Source: Streptomyces violaceoruber
Lineage (GTDB): Bacteria; Actinomycetota; Actinomycetes; Streptomycetales; Streptomycetaceae
Direction: 5' to 3'
Length of the DNA stretch: 5,402 nt
Assembly: GCA_000720805.1 (NCBI GenBank)
Contig: JODI01000180.1
Coordinates: forward strand, 1 to 5,402
The notes under the pieces: generated by a model
Seen by the model: the letters and a program-made list of their open reading frames with translations, nothing else
Databases searched by the model: none
Told to the model about the DNA's origin: nothing
In this document: positions 1-5,220 of the stretch, in pieces
Numbering within the stretch: the stretch's first letter is position 1
How the letters are laid out: every line of letters starts with the position of its first letter
Position numbers and translations under genes: made by a program

Positions 1-249
1 GGGGTGGGCTTGGGGGCGGGTGCGGGTCGGCTGCGGGTACGGGTACGGGTGAGATCGGTGCGTACGGTGTGGGCCGACGCGGGCGGCGGGCGCCACCGTT
101 CCGGGCCCGGTCGCGGCGGTCCTGCCGTTCCTCCAGTCGTTCCGGTCCGACCGGTCTTGCCAGTCCTGCCGGTCCCGCCGGTCCCGTCGGTCCTGCGCGA
201 CCGCGCGGGCCAGGTGCCGCCGTACGCGCGTCCACGCGCGCGGGATCAC
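1..249 (-). CDS. Possible third gene of the sixA operon, Arg/Asp-rich, truncated at left edge
   Basis: This is an open frame of 83 codons without a stop, running off the left edge. Its GTG start (249-247) overlaps the sixA stop codon (248-246) as GTGA, exactly as sixA overlaps its own upstream gene, which is the main reason to consider it real. About 89% of third codon positions are G or C by hand count, better than the open plus-strand frame over the same bases. The protein starts VIPRAWTRVRRHLARAVAQD, continues with a run of D-R-x/D-W-x triplets (about residues 20-40), then turns into a Pro/Thr/His/Arg-rich tail. I recognise no family, and the low complexity comes from a 9-bp repeat, so this could equally be noncoding sequence downstream of sixA. 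The missing 3' part prevents a better call. Confidence 0.3.
   Translation of the reverse strand, partial: MIPRAWTRVRRHLARAVAQDRRDRRDRQDWQDRSDRNDWRNGRTAATGPGTVAPAARVGPHRTHRSHPYPYPQPTRTRPQAHP
119..197. repeat. Degenerate 9-bp tandem repeat
   Basis: Roughly nine imperfect copies of a 9-bp unit close to GTCCTGCCG lie head to tail; the clearest are at 163-171, 172-180 and 181-189. The period is a multiple of three, so every frame reads as a tripeptide repeat: D-R-x on the minus strand, P-V-x or G-P-x on the plus strand. That makes translated similarity to collagen-like or proline-rich proteins here untrustworthy. Confidence 0.6.
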
Positions 250-788
250 TTCTTCTTCCCCCGCGGGACGGTCACCCCCGTCAGCAGGGCCGTCCCCGGG
301 GTGAGGTCCCGCCAGTCGGTGCCGCGCCAGGCCAGGACGGCGATCGCCGACGTCGGGAACTTCAGGCGCACCTCCTCGAGGGCGTCGTCCAGACCGTCCC
401 CGGCCAGGTCGAGGACCAGCTCCTCCAGCCCGGGGTTGTGCCCGACCAGCAACAGCGTGTCGACCCCGGCGGGCACGGCCTGCACGACGTCCCGCAGCTC
501 CGGTACGTCGGCCGCGTACACCTGCGCGGCAAAACGCACCGGCGGCGGTGTCCCCCACTGCCCGGAGGCCAACTCCCAGGTCTGCCGGGCGCGTAGGGCG
601 GTGGAGACCACGGCGAGGTCCGGCAGCAGGTCGGCCTCGGCGATGGCACGGCCCGCGGCGGGAGCGTCCCGGCGGCCACGCGGCGCGAGCGGGCGTTCGT
701 GATCGGCGACGCCGTCGGGCCAGGCGGACTTGGCGTGCCGCAGCACCACCAGGTGACGCAGCGGGCCCGCTCCCGCCCGGGCGATCAC
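246..788 (-). CDS. sixA: SixA-type phosphohistidine phosphatase (histidine phosphatase family)
   Basis: A 180-residue member of the histidine phosphatase (phosphoglycerate mutase-like) superfamily. SixA enzymes remove phosphate from phosphohistidine on signalling or phosphotransfer proteins in the cytoplasm. The family motif is present as VVLRHAKSAW, where R17-H18 supplies the phosphate-accepting histidine. STALRARQT (62-70) carries the next pocket arginine, GHNPGL (116-121) the second catalytic histidine H117, and KFPTSAIAVL (143-152) is the typical SixA C-terminal signature. Length fits the family. The GTG start at 788 sits nine residues before the first beta strand and overlaps the stop of the upstream gene (GTGA). 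There is no convincing Shine-Dalgarno, so translation is probably coupled. The frame stays open for 346 codons further upstream, but that stretch overlaps the CysRS-like gene and is not coding. The enzyme class is firm; the substrate is unknown. Confidence 0.9.
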   Translation of the reverse strand: MIARAGAGPLRHLVVLRHAKSAWPDGVADHERPLAPRGRRDAPAAGRAIAEADLLPDLAVVSTALRARQTWELASGQWGTPPPVRFAAQVYAADVPELRDVVQAVPAGVDTLLLVGHNPGLEELVLDLAGDGLDDALEEVRLKFPTSAIAVLAWRGTDWRDLTPGTALLTGVTVPRGKKK

Positions 789-1780
789 GCCGTGGATCCG
801 ACGTCGCGGGTGAGTTCGAGACCGAGCAGCCGGTCGGCGTAGGCGTAGGTCTCGAAGCGTGCCCCGGCGGGCAGGTCCGAGGTCTCCACGCGCCGCAGGA
901 CCCGCAGTACCCCGAGCACGTCCAGGTCGTCCTCCCAGGCGGCCCGCAGCTCCCCGCGCACCTCCTCGGGGATGGCCCGCGACGGCTCCCTGGCCCACCC
1001 GGCGACCGCCCGCCGCCACCGTACGAGGGTGTCCTCGGCGTCCCTCAGCACGTCCACGTCCAGCGGGACAGGCTCGCTCCGGGGCCGGGAGAGCAGCCCC
1101 AGGCGTACGACGGCGGGGTCGGCGCCCCCGGGCATCCCGGCGTCCGCGGGGCCGGCCGAGGGGACCGGGGCCACGGGAGCGACGGGAGCGACGGGAGCGA
1201 CGGCGAAGTGGACGCCGGCAAGGGCGGGTGAGGCGGCTCCGGCCGAGCTCGACGCCGGAGCGGTGTCGGCGGTCCGGGTGGTGTCGAACGCCGGGGCCCT
1301 TCCGGCGGCCCCCTCCGGGTCGGCGGCGTGAGCACCTCCGGAGGCTCGGCGCTCGTCGGCAACCCGCTCGGTGTCGGAGCCGGCGGCGGTCACGGACCCA
1401 GATCCGCCCTCGGCCCTCGAGCCGCTCCCGGCCCCCGGCCCCCTCCCCGGCAGGCCGGCGTCGCTGTCGCCCACCACATGGATCACCTGGGCCGCCCCCG
1501 GCCCCGCCCCGGTGTCCCCGCCGTCCTCGAACGGCCGGATGCCCAGGGCCGCGGCGGTCGCCCTCAGGTCCGGCTGCCGCCGCTCGCCGCCGAGCAGGGC
1601 CCAGACCGGCGTGCCCCCGAGTTCCAGGGCGCGGACCAGGACGTCCGCGAGGAGCAGCACCCGTAGAGCCGTCGTGTCGTGGCCCGTGACGTGGGCCACG
1701 ACCCGGGTCAGGCCGCGGCGGGCGGGAGCGGCGTCGACGGGCTCGCCGGTTCGGGCGTCGGTGATGCGCAGCACGGCCAT
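785..1780 (-). CDS. Degenerate cysteinyl-tRNA synthetase/MshC-like protein, probably not a synthetase
   Basis: A 331-residue protein in three parts. Residues 3-86 (start LRITDARTG, core ALRVLLLADVLVRALELGG) resemble the first Rossmann half of CysRS and MshC, which begins with a similar strand and has a comparable helix after HIGH; here neither a HIGH motif nor the zinc-binding Cys is visible. Residues 90-220 are a Gly/Ala/Ser/Pro linker with four A-P-V repeats (195-206), replacing the CP1 region and the KMSKS loop. Residues 221-325 (DPAVVRLGLLS, LVRWRRAVAGW, EDDLDVLGVLRVL, ADRLLGLEL) match the order of the helical part that follows KMSKS in MshC/CysRS. By family knowledge it should not activate cysteine; a binding or regulatory role is inference. 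ATG 1780 is chosen because homology begins there; upstream in-frame sequence runs into the divergent promoter and is atypical. No clear Shine-Dalgarno. It ends in a GTGA overlap with sixA. Confidence 0.7.
   Translation of the reverse strand: MAVLRITDARTGEPVDAAPARRGLTRVVAHVTGHDTTALRVLLLADVLVRALELGGTPVWALLGGERRQPDLRATAAALGIRPFEDGGDTGAGPGAAQVIHVVGDSDAGLPGRGPGAGSGSRAEGGSGSVTAAGSDTERVADERRASGGAHAADPEGAAGRAPAFDTTRTADTAPASSSAGAASPALAGVHFAVAPVAPVAPVAPVPSAGPADAGMPGGADPAVVRLGLLSRPRSEPVPLDVDVLRDAEDTLVRWRRAVAGWAREPSRAIPEEVRGELRAAWEDDLDVLGVLRVLRRVETSDLPAGARFETYAYADRLLGLELTRDVGSTA
1173..1199. repeat. Three perfect 9-bp tandem repeats inside the CysRS-like linker
   Basis: ACGGGAGCG occurs three times in exact tandem. 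On the coding (minus) strand it reads Ala-Pro-Val, and with near-copies on either side gives four A-P-V units. This is a site for slipped-strand length change that would lengthen or shorten the linker by three residues without breaking the frame. Confidence 0.85.
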
Positions 1781-1819
1781 GAGCGTAGGCGCGCGGGAAG
1801 CGCGGCGCCACCGCACACC

Positions 1820-1833
1820 CGAACAAATGTTCC
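1820..1833. promoter_or_regulatory. Putative LexA (SOS) box
   Basis: The sequence CGAACAAATGTTCC contains GAAC-N4-GTTC, the core of the Gram-positive and actinobacterial LexA box (CGAAC-N4-GTTCG), with one mismatch at the last outer base. It lies 40 bp upstream of the CysRS-like start and about 17 bp upstream of the -35 of the opposite SigR-like promoter, so it could act on either unit; the minus-strand operon, with no other visible control element, is the more likely target. Binding is inferred from sequence only. Confidence 0.4.
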
Positions 1834-1849
1834 GCCCGGTTCCACGACA

Positions 1850-1876
1850 GGGAATCACCGGGAACCGCTCACTGTT
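1850..1876 (+). promoter_or_regulatory. SigR-type (thiol-oxidative stress) promoter
   Basis: GGGAAT at 1850-1855 is followed, after exactly 18 bases, by GTT at 1874-1876. This matches the published streptomycete SigR consensus GGAAT-N18-GTT at all eight positions. Transcription would begin around 1881-1885, leaving a leader of about 40 bases that contains the GGAGGAG ribosome binding site of the CoA-binding gene. SigR is released from its anti-sigma factor RsrA when thiols are oxidised. Confidence 0.6.
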
Positions 1877-1880
1877 CCCG
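1859..1880. repeat. Inverted repeat over the -10 of the SigR-like promoter
   Basis: CGGGAAC (1859-1865) and GTTCCCG (1874-1880) are perfect 7-bp inverted arms separated by 8 bases. The right arm contains the predicted GTT -10 element. It could be an operator, or part of the resemblance may simply come from ECF-type promoter bases; nothing else in the window shares the motif. Confidence 0.35.
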
Positions 1881-1922
1881 CATAGGCCAGGCAGTCCCGC
1901 AGCAGACCGGAGGAGACCCACC

Positions 1923-2330
1923 GTGTACGGCGACGACGCAACGGTCCGCAAGATCCTCACCGAACTCGGCGACACCTGGGCCGTGGTCGGCCTGTCGTCG
2001 AACCGGCGGCGTGCCGCGTACGGCGTGGCCGAGGTGCTGCAGCGCTACGGCAAGCGGGTGGTGCCGGTCCACCCCAAGGCGGAGACCGTGCACGGCGAGC
2101 AGGGATACGCCTCGCTCGCGGACATCCCCTTCGCCGTGGACGTCGTCGACGTGTTCGTGAACAGCGACCTCGCCGGGACGGTCGCCGACGAAGCCGCCGC
2201 CGTCGGTGCCAAGGCCGTCTGGTTCCAGCTCGGCGTCGTCGACGACGCCGCGTACGGCCGCACCCGCGCGGCCGGCCTGGACATGGTCATGGACCGCTGC
2301 CCCGCCATCGAGATCCCTCGGCTGGGCTGA
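1923..2330 (+). CDS. CoA-binding protein, YccU/CoA_binding_2 family
   Basis: A 135-residue, single-domain Rossmann-like protein of the family related to the CoA-binding domain of succinyl-CoA synthetase. Visible landmarks are the nucleotide-binding stretch AVVGLSSNRRRAAYGVAEVL (20-39), VVPVHPK (46-52), VDVFVNSD (75-82), the WFQLGV turn (100-105) and a C-terminal DRCPAIEIPRL with the conserved Cys126. The GTG start at 1923 is fixed by GGAGGAG at 1909-1915, seven bases upstream, and by the family's usual N-terminus; the frame stays open far upstream but that stretch is antisense to the CysRS-like gene. It is divergent from that operon and sits behind a SigR-like promoter, suggesting induction under thiol stress. 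Members bind CoA, but the physiological job is generally unknown; a role in protecting or sensing CoA thiols is inference. Confidence 0.9.
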   Translation: MYGDDATVRKILTELGDTWAVVGLSSNRRRAAYGVAEVLQRYGKRVVPVHPKAETVHGEQGYASLADIPFAVDVVDVFVNSDLAGTVADEAAAVGAKAVWFQLGVVDDAAYGRTRAAGLDMVMDRCPAIEIPRLG

Positions 2331-2341
2331 GCGTCGGCCCG

Positions 2342-2360
2342 GCCGCAGGTGCCGTGCGGC
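2342..2360 (+). terminator. Possible hairpin after the CoA-binding gene
   Basis: GCCGCA (2342-2347) and TGCGGC (2355-2360) form a 6-bp stem with a 7-base loop, beginning 12 bases after the stop. There is no T-run, as is common for actinomycete terminators. Short GC-rich stems occur by chance at this base composition. Confidence 0.3.
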
Positions 2361-2397
2361 GAGCCCGCCCACGCCCCCGCGCCGAGGTCCACCGACG

Positions 2398-2433
2398 CTG
2401 CCCACCACCCGAGGGCCCCGGCATAATGCCCGG
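2398..2433 (+). promoter_or_regulatory. Housekeeping-type promoter giving a leaderless PobA-like mRNA
   Basis: CATAAT at 2422-2427 is one base from TATAAT and stands out in GC-rich surroundings. A weak CTGCCC -35 (3 of 6) lies 18 bases upstream at 2398-2403. The expected start of transcription, about 7 bases past the -10, falls on 2434, the G of the GTG start codon. No Shine-Dalgarno precedes the gene, consistent with a leaderless transcript. Confidence 0.5.
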
Positions 2434-3654
2434 GTGACCTCTACGGCCTCCTCCCCCAACTCCGGTGCCCCGCAACGCTTTCCGGTCGTCGTCGTGGGTG
2501 CCGGTCCCGCCGGACTGACCATCGGCAACATCCTGCGGGCCGCCTCCGTCGACTGTCTCGTCCTCGAGACGGAGACCCGTGAGTTCATCGAGCAGCGGCC
2601 CCGGGCGGGCGTCATCGAGGAGTGGGCCGTGCGCGGGCTCCAGCAACGCGGCCTCGCCGACACCCTGTTGGAGCGGGCACAGCTGCACACCGACTGCGAG
2701 TTCCGGTTCGGCGGTCAGCGCTTCCGGTTCTCCTACGGTGAACTGACGGGCACTCATCACTTCGTCTATCCGCAGCCGTTGCTGGTGACGGACCTGGTGC
2801 GCGAGTACGCGGACGTGCGGGGCGGGGAGATACGGTTCGGCGTGCACGACGTCCAGCTGCACGACCTGGACACGGAGCGGCCGTCGGTGTCGTACGTCGA
2901 CGCGGAGACAGAGCAACGCGTAGTGGTCGTCTGCGACTTCGTCGCGGGCTGCGACGGGGCACGCGGCGTGACCCGCGCCGCCCTTCCCGAGCATGCGCAC
3001 ATCGCCCGGCACGACTACGGCATCGGGTGGCTGGCGCTGCTCGCCGAGGCGCCGCCCTCCAACGACTGCGTCGTGTTCGGCATCCACCCGAACGGTTTCG
3101 CCGGGCACATGGCCCGCAGCCCCGAGGTGACCCGCTACTACCTGGAGTGCCCGCCCGGCGACGACCCGGAGAACTGGTCCCACGAACGCGTCTGGTCCCA
3201 GTTGCGGCAGCGGCTCGCCGCCACCGACGCCGGGCCGCTGATCGAGGGACGGCTGATCGAGAAGCGCGTCCTCGGCATGCACAGCAACGTCGTGGAACCC
3301 ATGGTGTTCGGCCGGCTCTTCCTCGCCGGGGACGCCGCCCACCTCACCGCGCCCATCGCGGCGAAGGGCATGAACCTCGCCCTGCACGACGCCTTCCTGC
3401 TCGGCGACGCGCTCGCCGCGTACCTCACGAAGGGAGAGGAGACCGGCCTCGACGGCTATTCGGAGGCGTGTCTGCGGCGCGTGTGGGACTACCAGGAGTT
3501 CTCACAGTGGCTCTCCGAGGTGTACCACGGCACTTCGTCGGGCGACGCGTACCGCGCGGGCACCACCTTCGCCCGGCTCAGGCGCCTGTTCACCTCCCCG
3601 ACCGCCGCGGCCGCCTTCGCCGAGCAGTACCTGGGCACGGCGCCCGCCTACTGA
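2434..3654 (+). CDS. 4-hydroxybenzoate 3-monooxygenase (PobA) family FAD hydroxylase, altered active site
   Basis: A 406-residue single-component flavin aromatic hydroxylase (PobA is about 394). FAD-binding features are VVVVGAGPAGL (GxGxxG at 22-27), R57 in RPRAGVIE (PobA Arg44), the CDG motif at 173-175 and LFLAGDAAH (295-303). Similarity to Pseudomonas PobA runs end to end. Conserved substrate-site residues include R228, R234, Y236, P307 and Y399 (PobA Arg214, Arg220, Tyr222, Pro293, Tyr385). But F215 replaces Tyr201, which deprotonates the substrate phenol, M226 replaces Ser212, and I308 replaces Thr294. It probably hydroxylates a carboxylated aromatic using NAD(P)H and oxygen, with ordinary 4-hydroxybenzoate in doubt. 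The GTG start is set by the -10 box 6 bases upstream. It stands alone, convergent with the arsR-type gene 25 bp away; no protocatechuate genes lie nearby in the window. Confidence 0.85.
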   Translation: MTSTASSPNSGAPQRFPVVVVGAGPAGLTIGNILRAASVDCLVLETETREFIEQRPRAGVIEEWAVRGLQQRGLADTLLERAQLHTDCEFRFGGQRFRFSYGELTGTHHFVYPQPLLVTDLVREYADVRGGEIRFGVHDVQLHDLDTERPSVSYVDAETEQRVVVVCDFVAGCDGARGVTRAALPEHAHIARHDYGIGWLALLAEAPPSNDCVVFGIHPNGFAGHMARSPEVTRYYLECPPGDDPENWSHERVWSQLRQRLAATDAGPLIEGRLIEKRVLGMHSNVVEPMVFGRLFLAGDAAHLTAPIAAKGMNLALHDAFLLGDALAAYLTKGEETGLDGYSEACLRRVWDYQEFSQWLSEVYHGTSSGDAYRAGTTFARLRRLFTSPTAAAAFAEQYLGTAPAY

Positions 3655-3679
3655 CCTCACCGCCGGGCGCCCCTCCGTG

Positions 3680-4039
3680 TCAGTCGTGCGGCGGGCGGTC
3701 GCTGAGCCGGTGGTCGGCCACGTTCAGAGCCTCGTCCACCAGGCGGCGCAGATGCCCGTCGCGCAGTGAGTAGATCACCCGACGCCCCTCCTTCCGGGTG
3801 TTCACCAGCCCCGCCAGCCGCAGCCGGGCCAGGTGCTGGCTGACGGCGGGCCGCGCAGCCCCGCACGCCTCGGTGAGCGTTGTGACATCGGCCTCGCCCG
3901 CCGCCAGGGCGTGCAGCAGCGTGAGCCGGGTGCGGTCCCCGAGCAGGGCCAGCACCTCGGCGGCGAGCGCGAACTGCTCCTCGCCGGGGGTACGCGGATG
4001 CGCATGATGCGCAGGTGATAGGTGCAAGCGTGCGCTCAT
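3680..4039 (-). CDS. ArsR/SmtB-family metal-responsive repressor, KmtR-like
   Basis: A 119-residue winged-helix repressor. The dimer/DNA core runs from EEQFALAAEVLALLGDRTRL (20-39) through the recognition helix region AARPAVSQHLARLRLAGLV (61-79) and the wing to IYSLRDGHLRRLVDEALNVA (89-108). Candidate metal ligands H96, D109, H110 and H118 match the spacing I recall for the KmtR ligands His88, Glu101, His102 and His110 in Mycobacterium tuberculosis, a nickel/cobalt sensor that represses a CDF exporter. The N-terminus adds H6, H11, H12 and H14. The SmtB/CzrA alpha-5 pattern is incomplete (V107 where His is expected), arguing against a plain zinc sensor. ATG 4039 is preferred because a promoter places transcription there; GTG 4045 two codons upstream is possible. 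Divergent from the CDF gene, so probably autoregulated and its repressor. Family firm; metal inferred. Confidence 0.88.
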   Translation of the reverse strand: MSARLHLSPAHHAHPRTPGEEQFALAAEVLALLGDRTRLTLLHALAAGEADVTTLTEACGAARPAVSQHLARLRLAGLVNTRKEGRRVIYSLRDGHLRRLVDEALNVADHRLSDRPPHD

Positions 4040-4050
4040 ACGCACATAAT
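4022..4050 (+). promoter_or_regulatory. Predicted promoter of the CDF exporter gene
   Basis: CATAAT at 4045-4050 with a weak GTGCAA -35 (3 of 6) at 4022-4027, spaced 17 bases. Transcription would start near 4057, giving a leader of about 44 bases that includes the GGAAGGGGA ribosome binding site at 4087-4095. The candidate operator fills the spacer between -35 and -10. Confidence 0.45.
4030..4045. promoter_or_regulatory. Candidate operator for the ArsR-type repressor
   Basis: GTGCG (4030-4034) and CGCAC (4041-4045) are perfect inverted arms around a 6-base centre. The site spans the first codons of the repressor gene and the spacer of the CDF promoter, where a bound dimer would block both. 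A related motif, ATGCGCA twice in direct repeat at 3998-4004 and 4007-4013, lies further inside the repressor gene, but those bases also encode its His-rich segment. I know of no exact consensus to test it against. Confidence 0.4.
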
Positions 4051-4074
4051 GGCGTCGTGGGCCGCGCACGTCCA
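4040..4074 (-). promoter_or_regulatory. Predicted promoter of the arsR-type gene, leaderless
   Basis: On the minus strand TGGACG (4074-4069, 4 of 6 to TTGACA) is followed after 17 bases by CATTAT (4051-4046). Six bases later comes ATG at 4039, so the start of transcription should coincide with the start codon. This -10 shares five base pairs with the -10 of the opposite CDF promoter, so polymerase could not occupy both at once. Confidence 0.5.
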
Positions 4075-4100
4075 CACCCACGCACCGGAAGGGGATCCAC

Positions 4101-5216
4101 GTGAGCGACCGGCACGATCACGGCCACGGGCACGCGCCGCACACGCACGACGGCGCATCCGGGCACGCTCACCCACACGACCACGCGTCCGGGCACGGAC
4201 ACGCACACCCGCACGCCTCCTCTCGCTCCTCCCGTCTGCGGCACCGCCTCGGCCACCTCCTCACCCCCCACTCCCACGAGACCGCCGACAAGCTGGACTC
4301 CGCCCTGGAGTCCTCGGCCCGCGGTATGCGCGCCCTGTGGATCTCGCTGGCGGTGCTCGGTGCGACAGCGCTGGCGCAGGCGGTCGTGGTGGCCGTCTCC
4401 GGCTCGGTGGCGCTGCTCGGGGACACCGTGCACAACGCCGCGGACGCGCTGACCGCCGTACCGCTCGCCATCGCCTTCGTGCTGGGCCGGCGGGCGGCGA
4501 CCCGGCGCTTCACCTACGGCTACGGCCGGGCGGAGGACCTGGCGGGCATGGCGATCGTGCTGACGATCGCCGCGTCCGCCGCCTTCGCGGGCTGGGCCGC
4601 GGTCGACCGGCTCCTCGACCCGCGCCCGGTCACGCACCTCCCGGCCGTGGCGGTGGCCGCTCTGGTCGGTTTCGCGGGCAACGAGTGGGTGGCCCGCTAC
4701 CGGATCCGGGTGGGCCGGGACATCGGCTCGGCCGCCCTGGTCGCCGACGGACTGCATGCCCGTACGGACGGATTCACGTCGCTGGCCGTGCTGTTGGGGG
4801 CCGGCGGCTCGGCGCTCGGCTGGCAACTGGCCGACCCGATCGTGGGGTTGGCGATCACGGCCGCGATCGCGCTGGTGCTGCGGGACGCGGCGCGCGAGGT
4901 GTTCCGGCGGGTGATGGACGCCGTCGACCCGGCCCTGGTGGACGCGGCCGAGCGGGCGCTGCGGGAGGTCGAAGGAGTGCGCGGGGTGGGCGAGTTGCGG
5001 CTGCGCTGGATCGGGCACCGGCTGCGCGCCGAGGTGGCGGTCGTCGTGGACGGCGAGGCGACGGTACGTCAGGCACATGCCGTGGCCGTGGACGCGGAAC
5101 ACGCCCTGCTGCACGCCGTCCCTCGCCTCACCGCGGCCCTGGTGCACGCCGATCCGGCCCCCGTACCGGGCCAGACGGATCCGCACCACCCCCTCGCCCA
5201 CCACGCGCACGCCTGA
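4101..5216 (+). CDS. Cation diffusion facilitator (CDF) metal exporter with His-rich tails
   Basis: A 371-residue CDF transporter, expected to export a divalent metal from the cytoplasm across the membrane in exchange for protons. The N-terminus is extremely His-rich (14 His in the first 40 residues, 18 by residue 59, in two near-repeats). It is followed by about six membrane segments (near 78-99, 103-128, 147-171, 181-198, 208-235, 244-260). The transport site is visible as HNAAD (111-115) in TM2 and HARTD (219-223) in TM5, an HxxxD/HxxxD pair usual for zinc-type CDFs. A cytoplasmic domain (about 261-350) includes H306 and VHADP, and a second His cluster (H362, 363, 367, 368, 370) closes the protein. 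GTG 4101 follows GGAAGGGGA by five bases. The KmtR-like neighbour suggests nickel or cobalt, the site motif suggests zinc; the substrate is unresolved. Confidence 0.92.
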   Translation: MSDRHDHGHGHAPHTHDGASGHAHPHDHASGHGHAHPHASSRSSRLRHRLGHLLTPHSHETADKLDSALESSARGMRALWISLAVLGATALAQAVVVAVSGSVALLGDTVHNAADALTAVPLAIAFVLGRRAATRRFTYGYGRAEDLAGMAIVLTIAASAAFAGWAAVDRLLDPRPVTHLPAVAVAALVGFAGNEWVARYRIRVGRDIGSAALVADGLHARTDGFTSLAVLLGAGGSALGWQLADPIVGLAITAAIALVLRDAAREVFRRVMDAVDPALVDAAERALREVEGVRGVGELRLRWIGHRLRAEVAVVVDGEATVRQAHAVAVDAEHALLHAVPRLTAALVHADPAPVPGQTDPHHPLAHHAHA

Positions 5217-5220
5217 GGCC

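Noticed and set aside
69..596. Plus-strand G-P-x collagen-like translation at the left edge
   Set aside because: The pattern comes from the 9-bp repeat, which reads as a tripeptide repeat in any frame, and most of the frame is antisense to sixA.
789..1826. In-frame 346-codon extension upstream of sixA that would make a 526-residue protein
   Set aside because: It overlaps the CysRS-like gene on the same strand in another frame, is Arg/Pro/Gly-rich without any family resemblance, and the SixA fold is complete from GTG 788.
1371..1922. Upstream extension of the CoA-binding gene in the same frame
   Set aside because: It runs antisense through the CysRS-like gene and the promoter region; GTG 1923 has an ideal ribosome binding site and begins the family domain.
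2287..3387. 366-codon open frame antisense to the PobA-like gene
   Set aside because: It has no recognisable domain, and the opposite strand carries an end-to-end flavin hydroxylase with intact FAD motifs.
3655..3679. Terminator between the convergent PobA-like and arsR-type genes
   Set aside because: Only the tight palindrome GGGCGCCC, without room for a loop, is present in the 25-bp gap; no convincing stem-loop.
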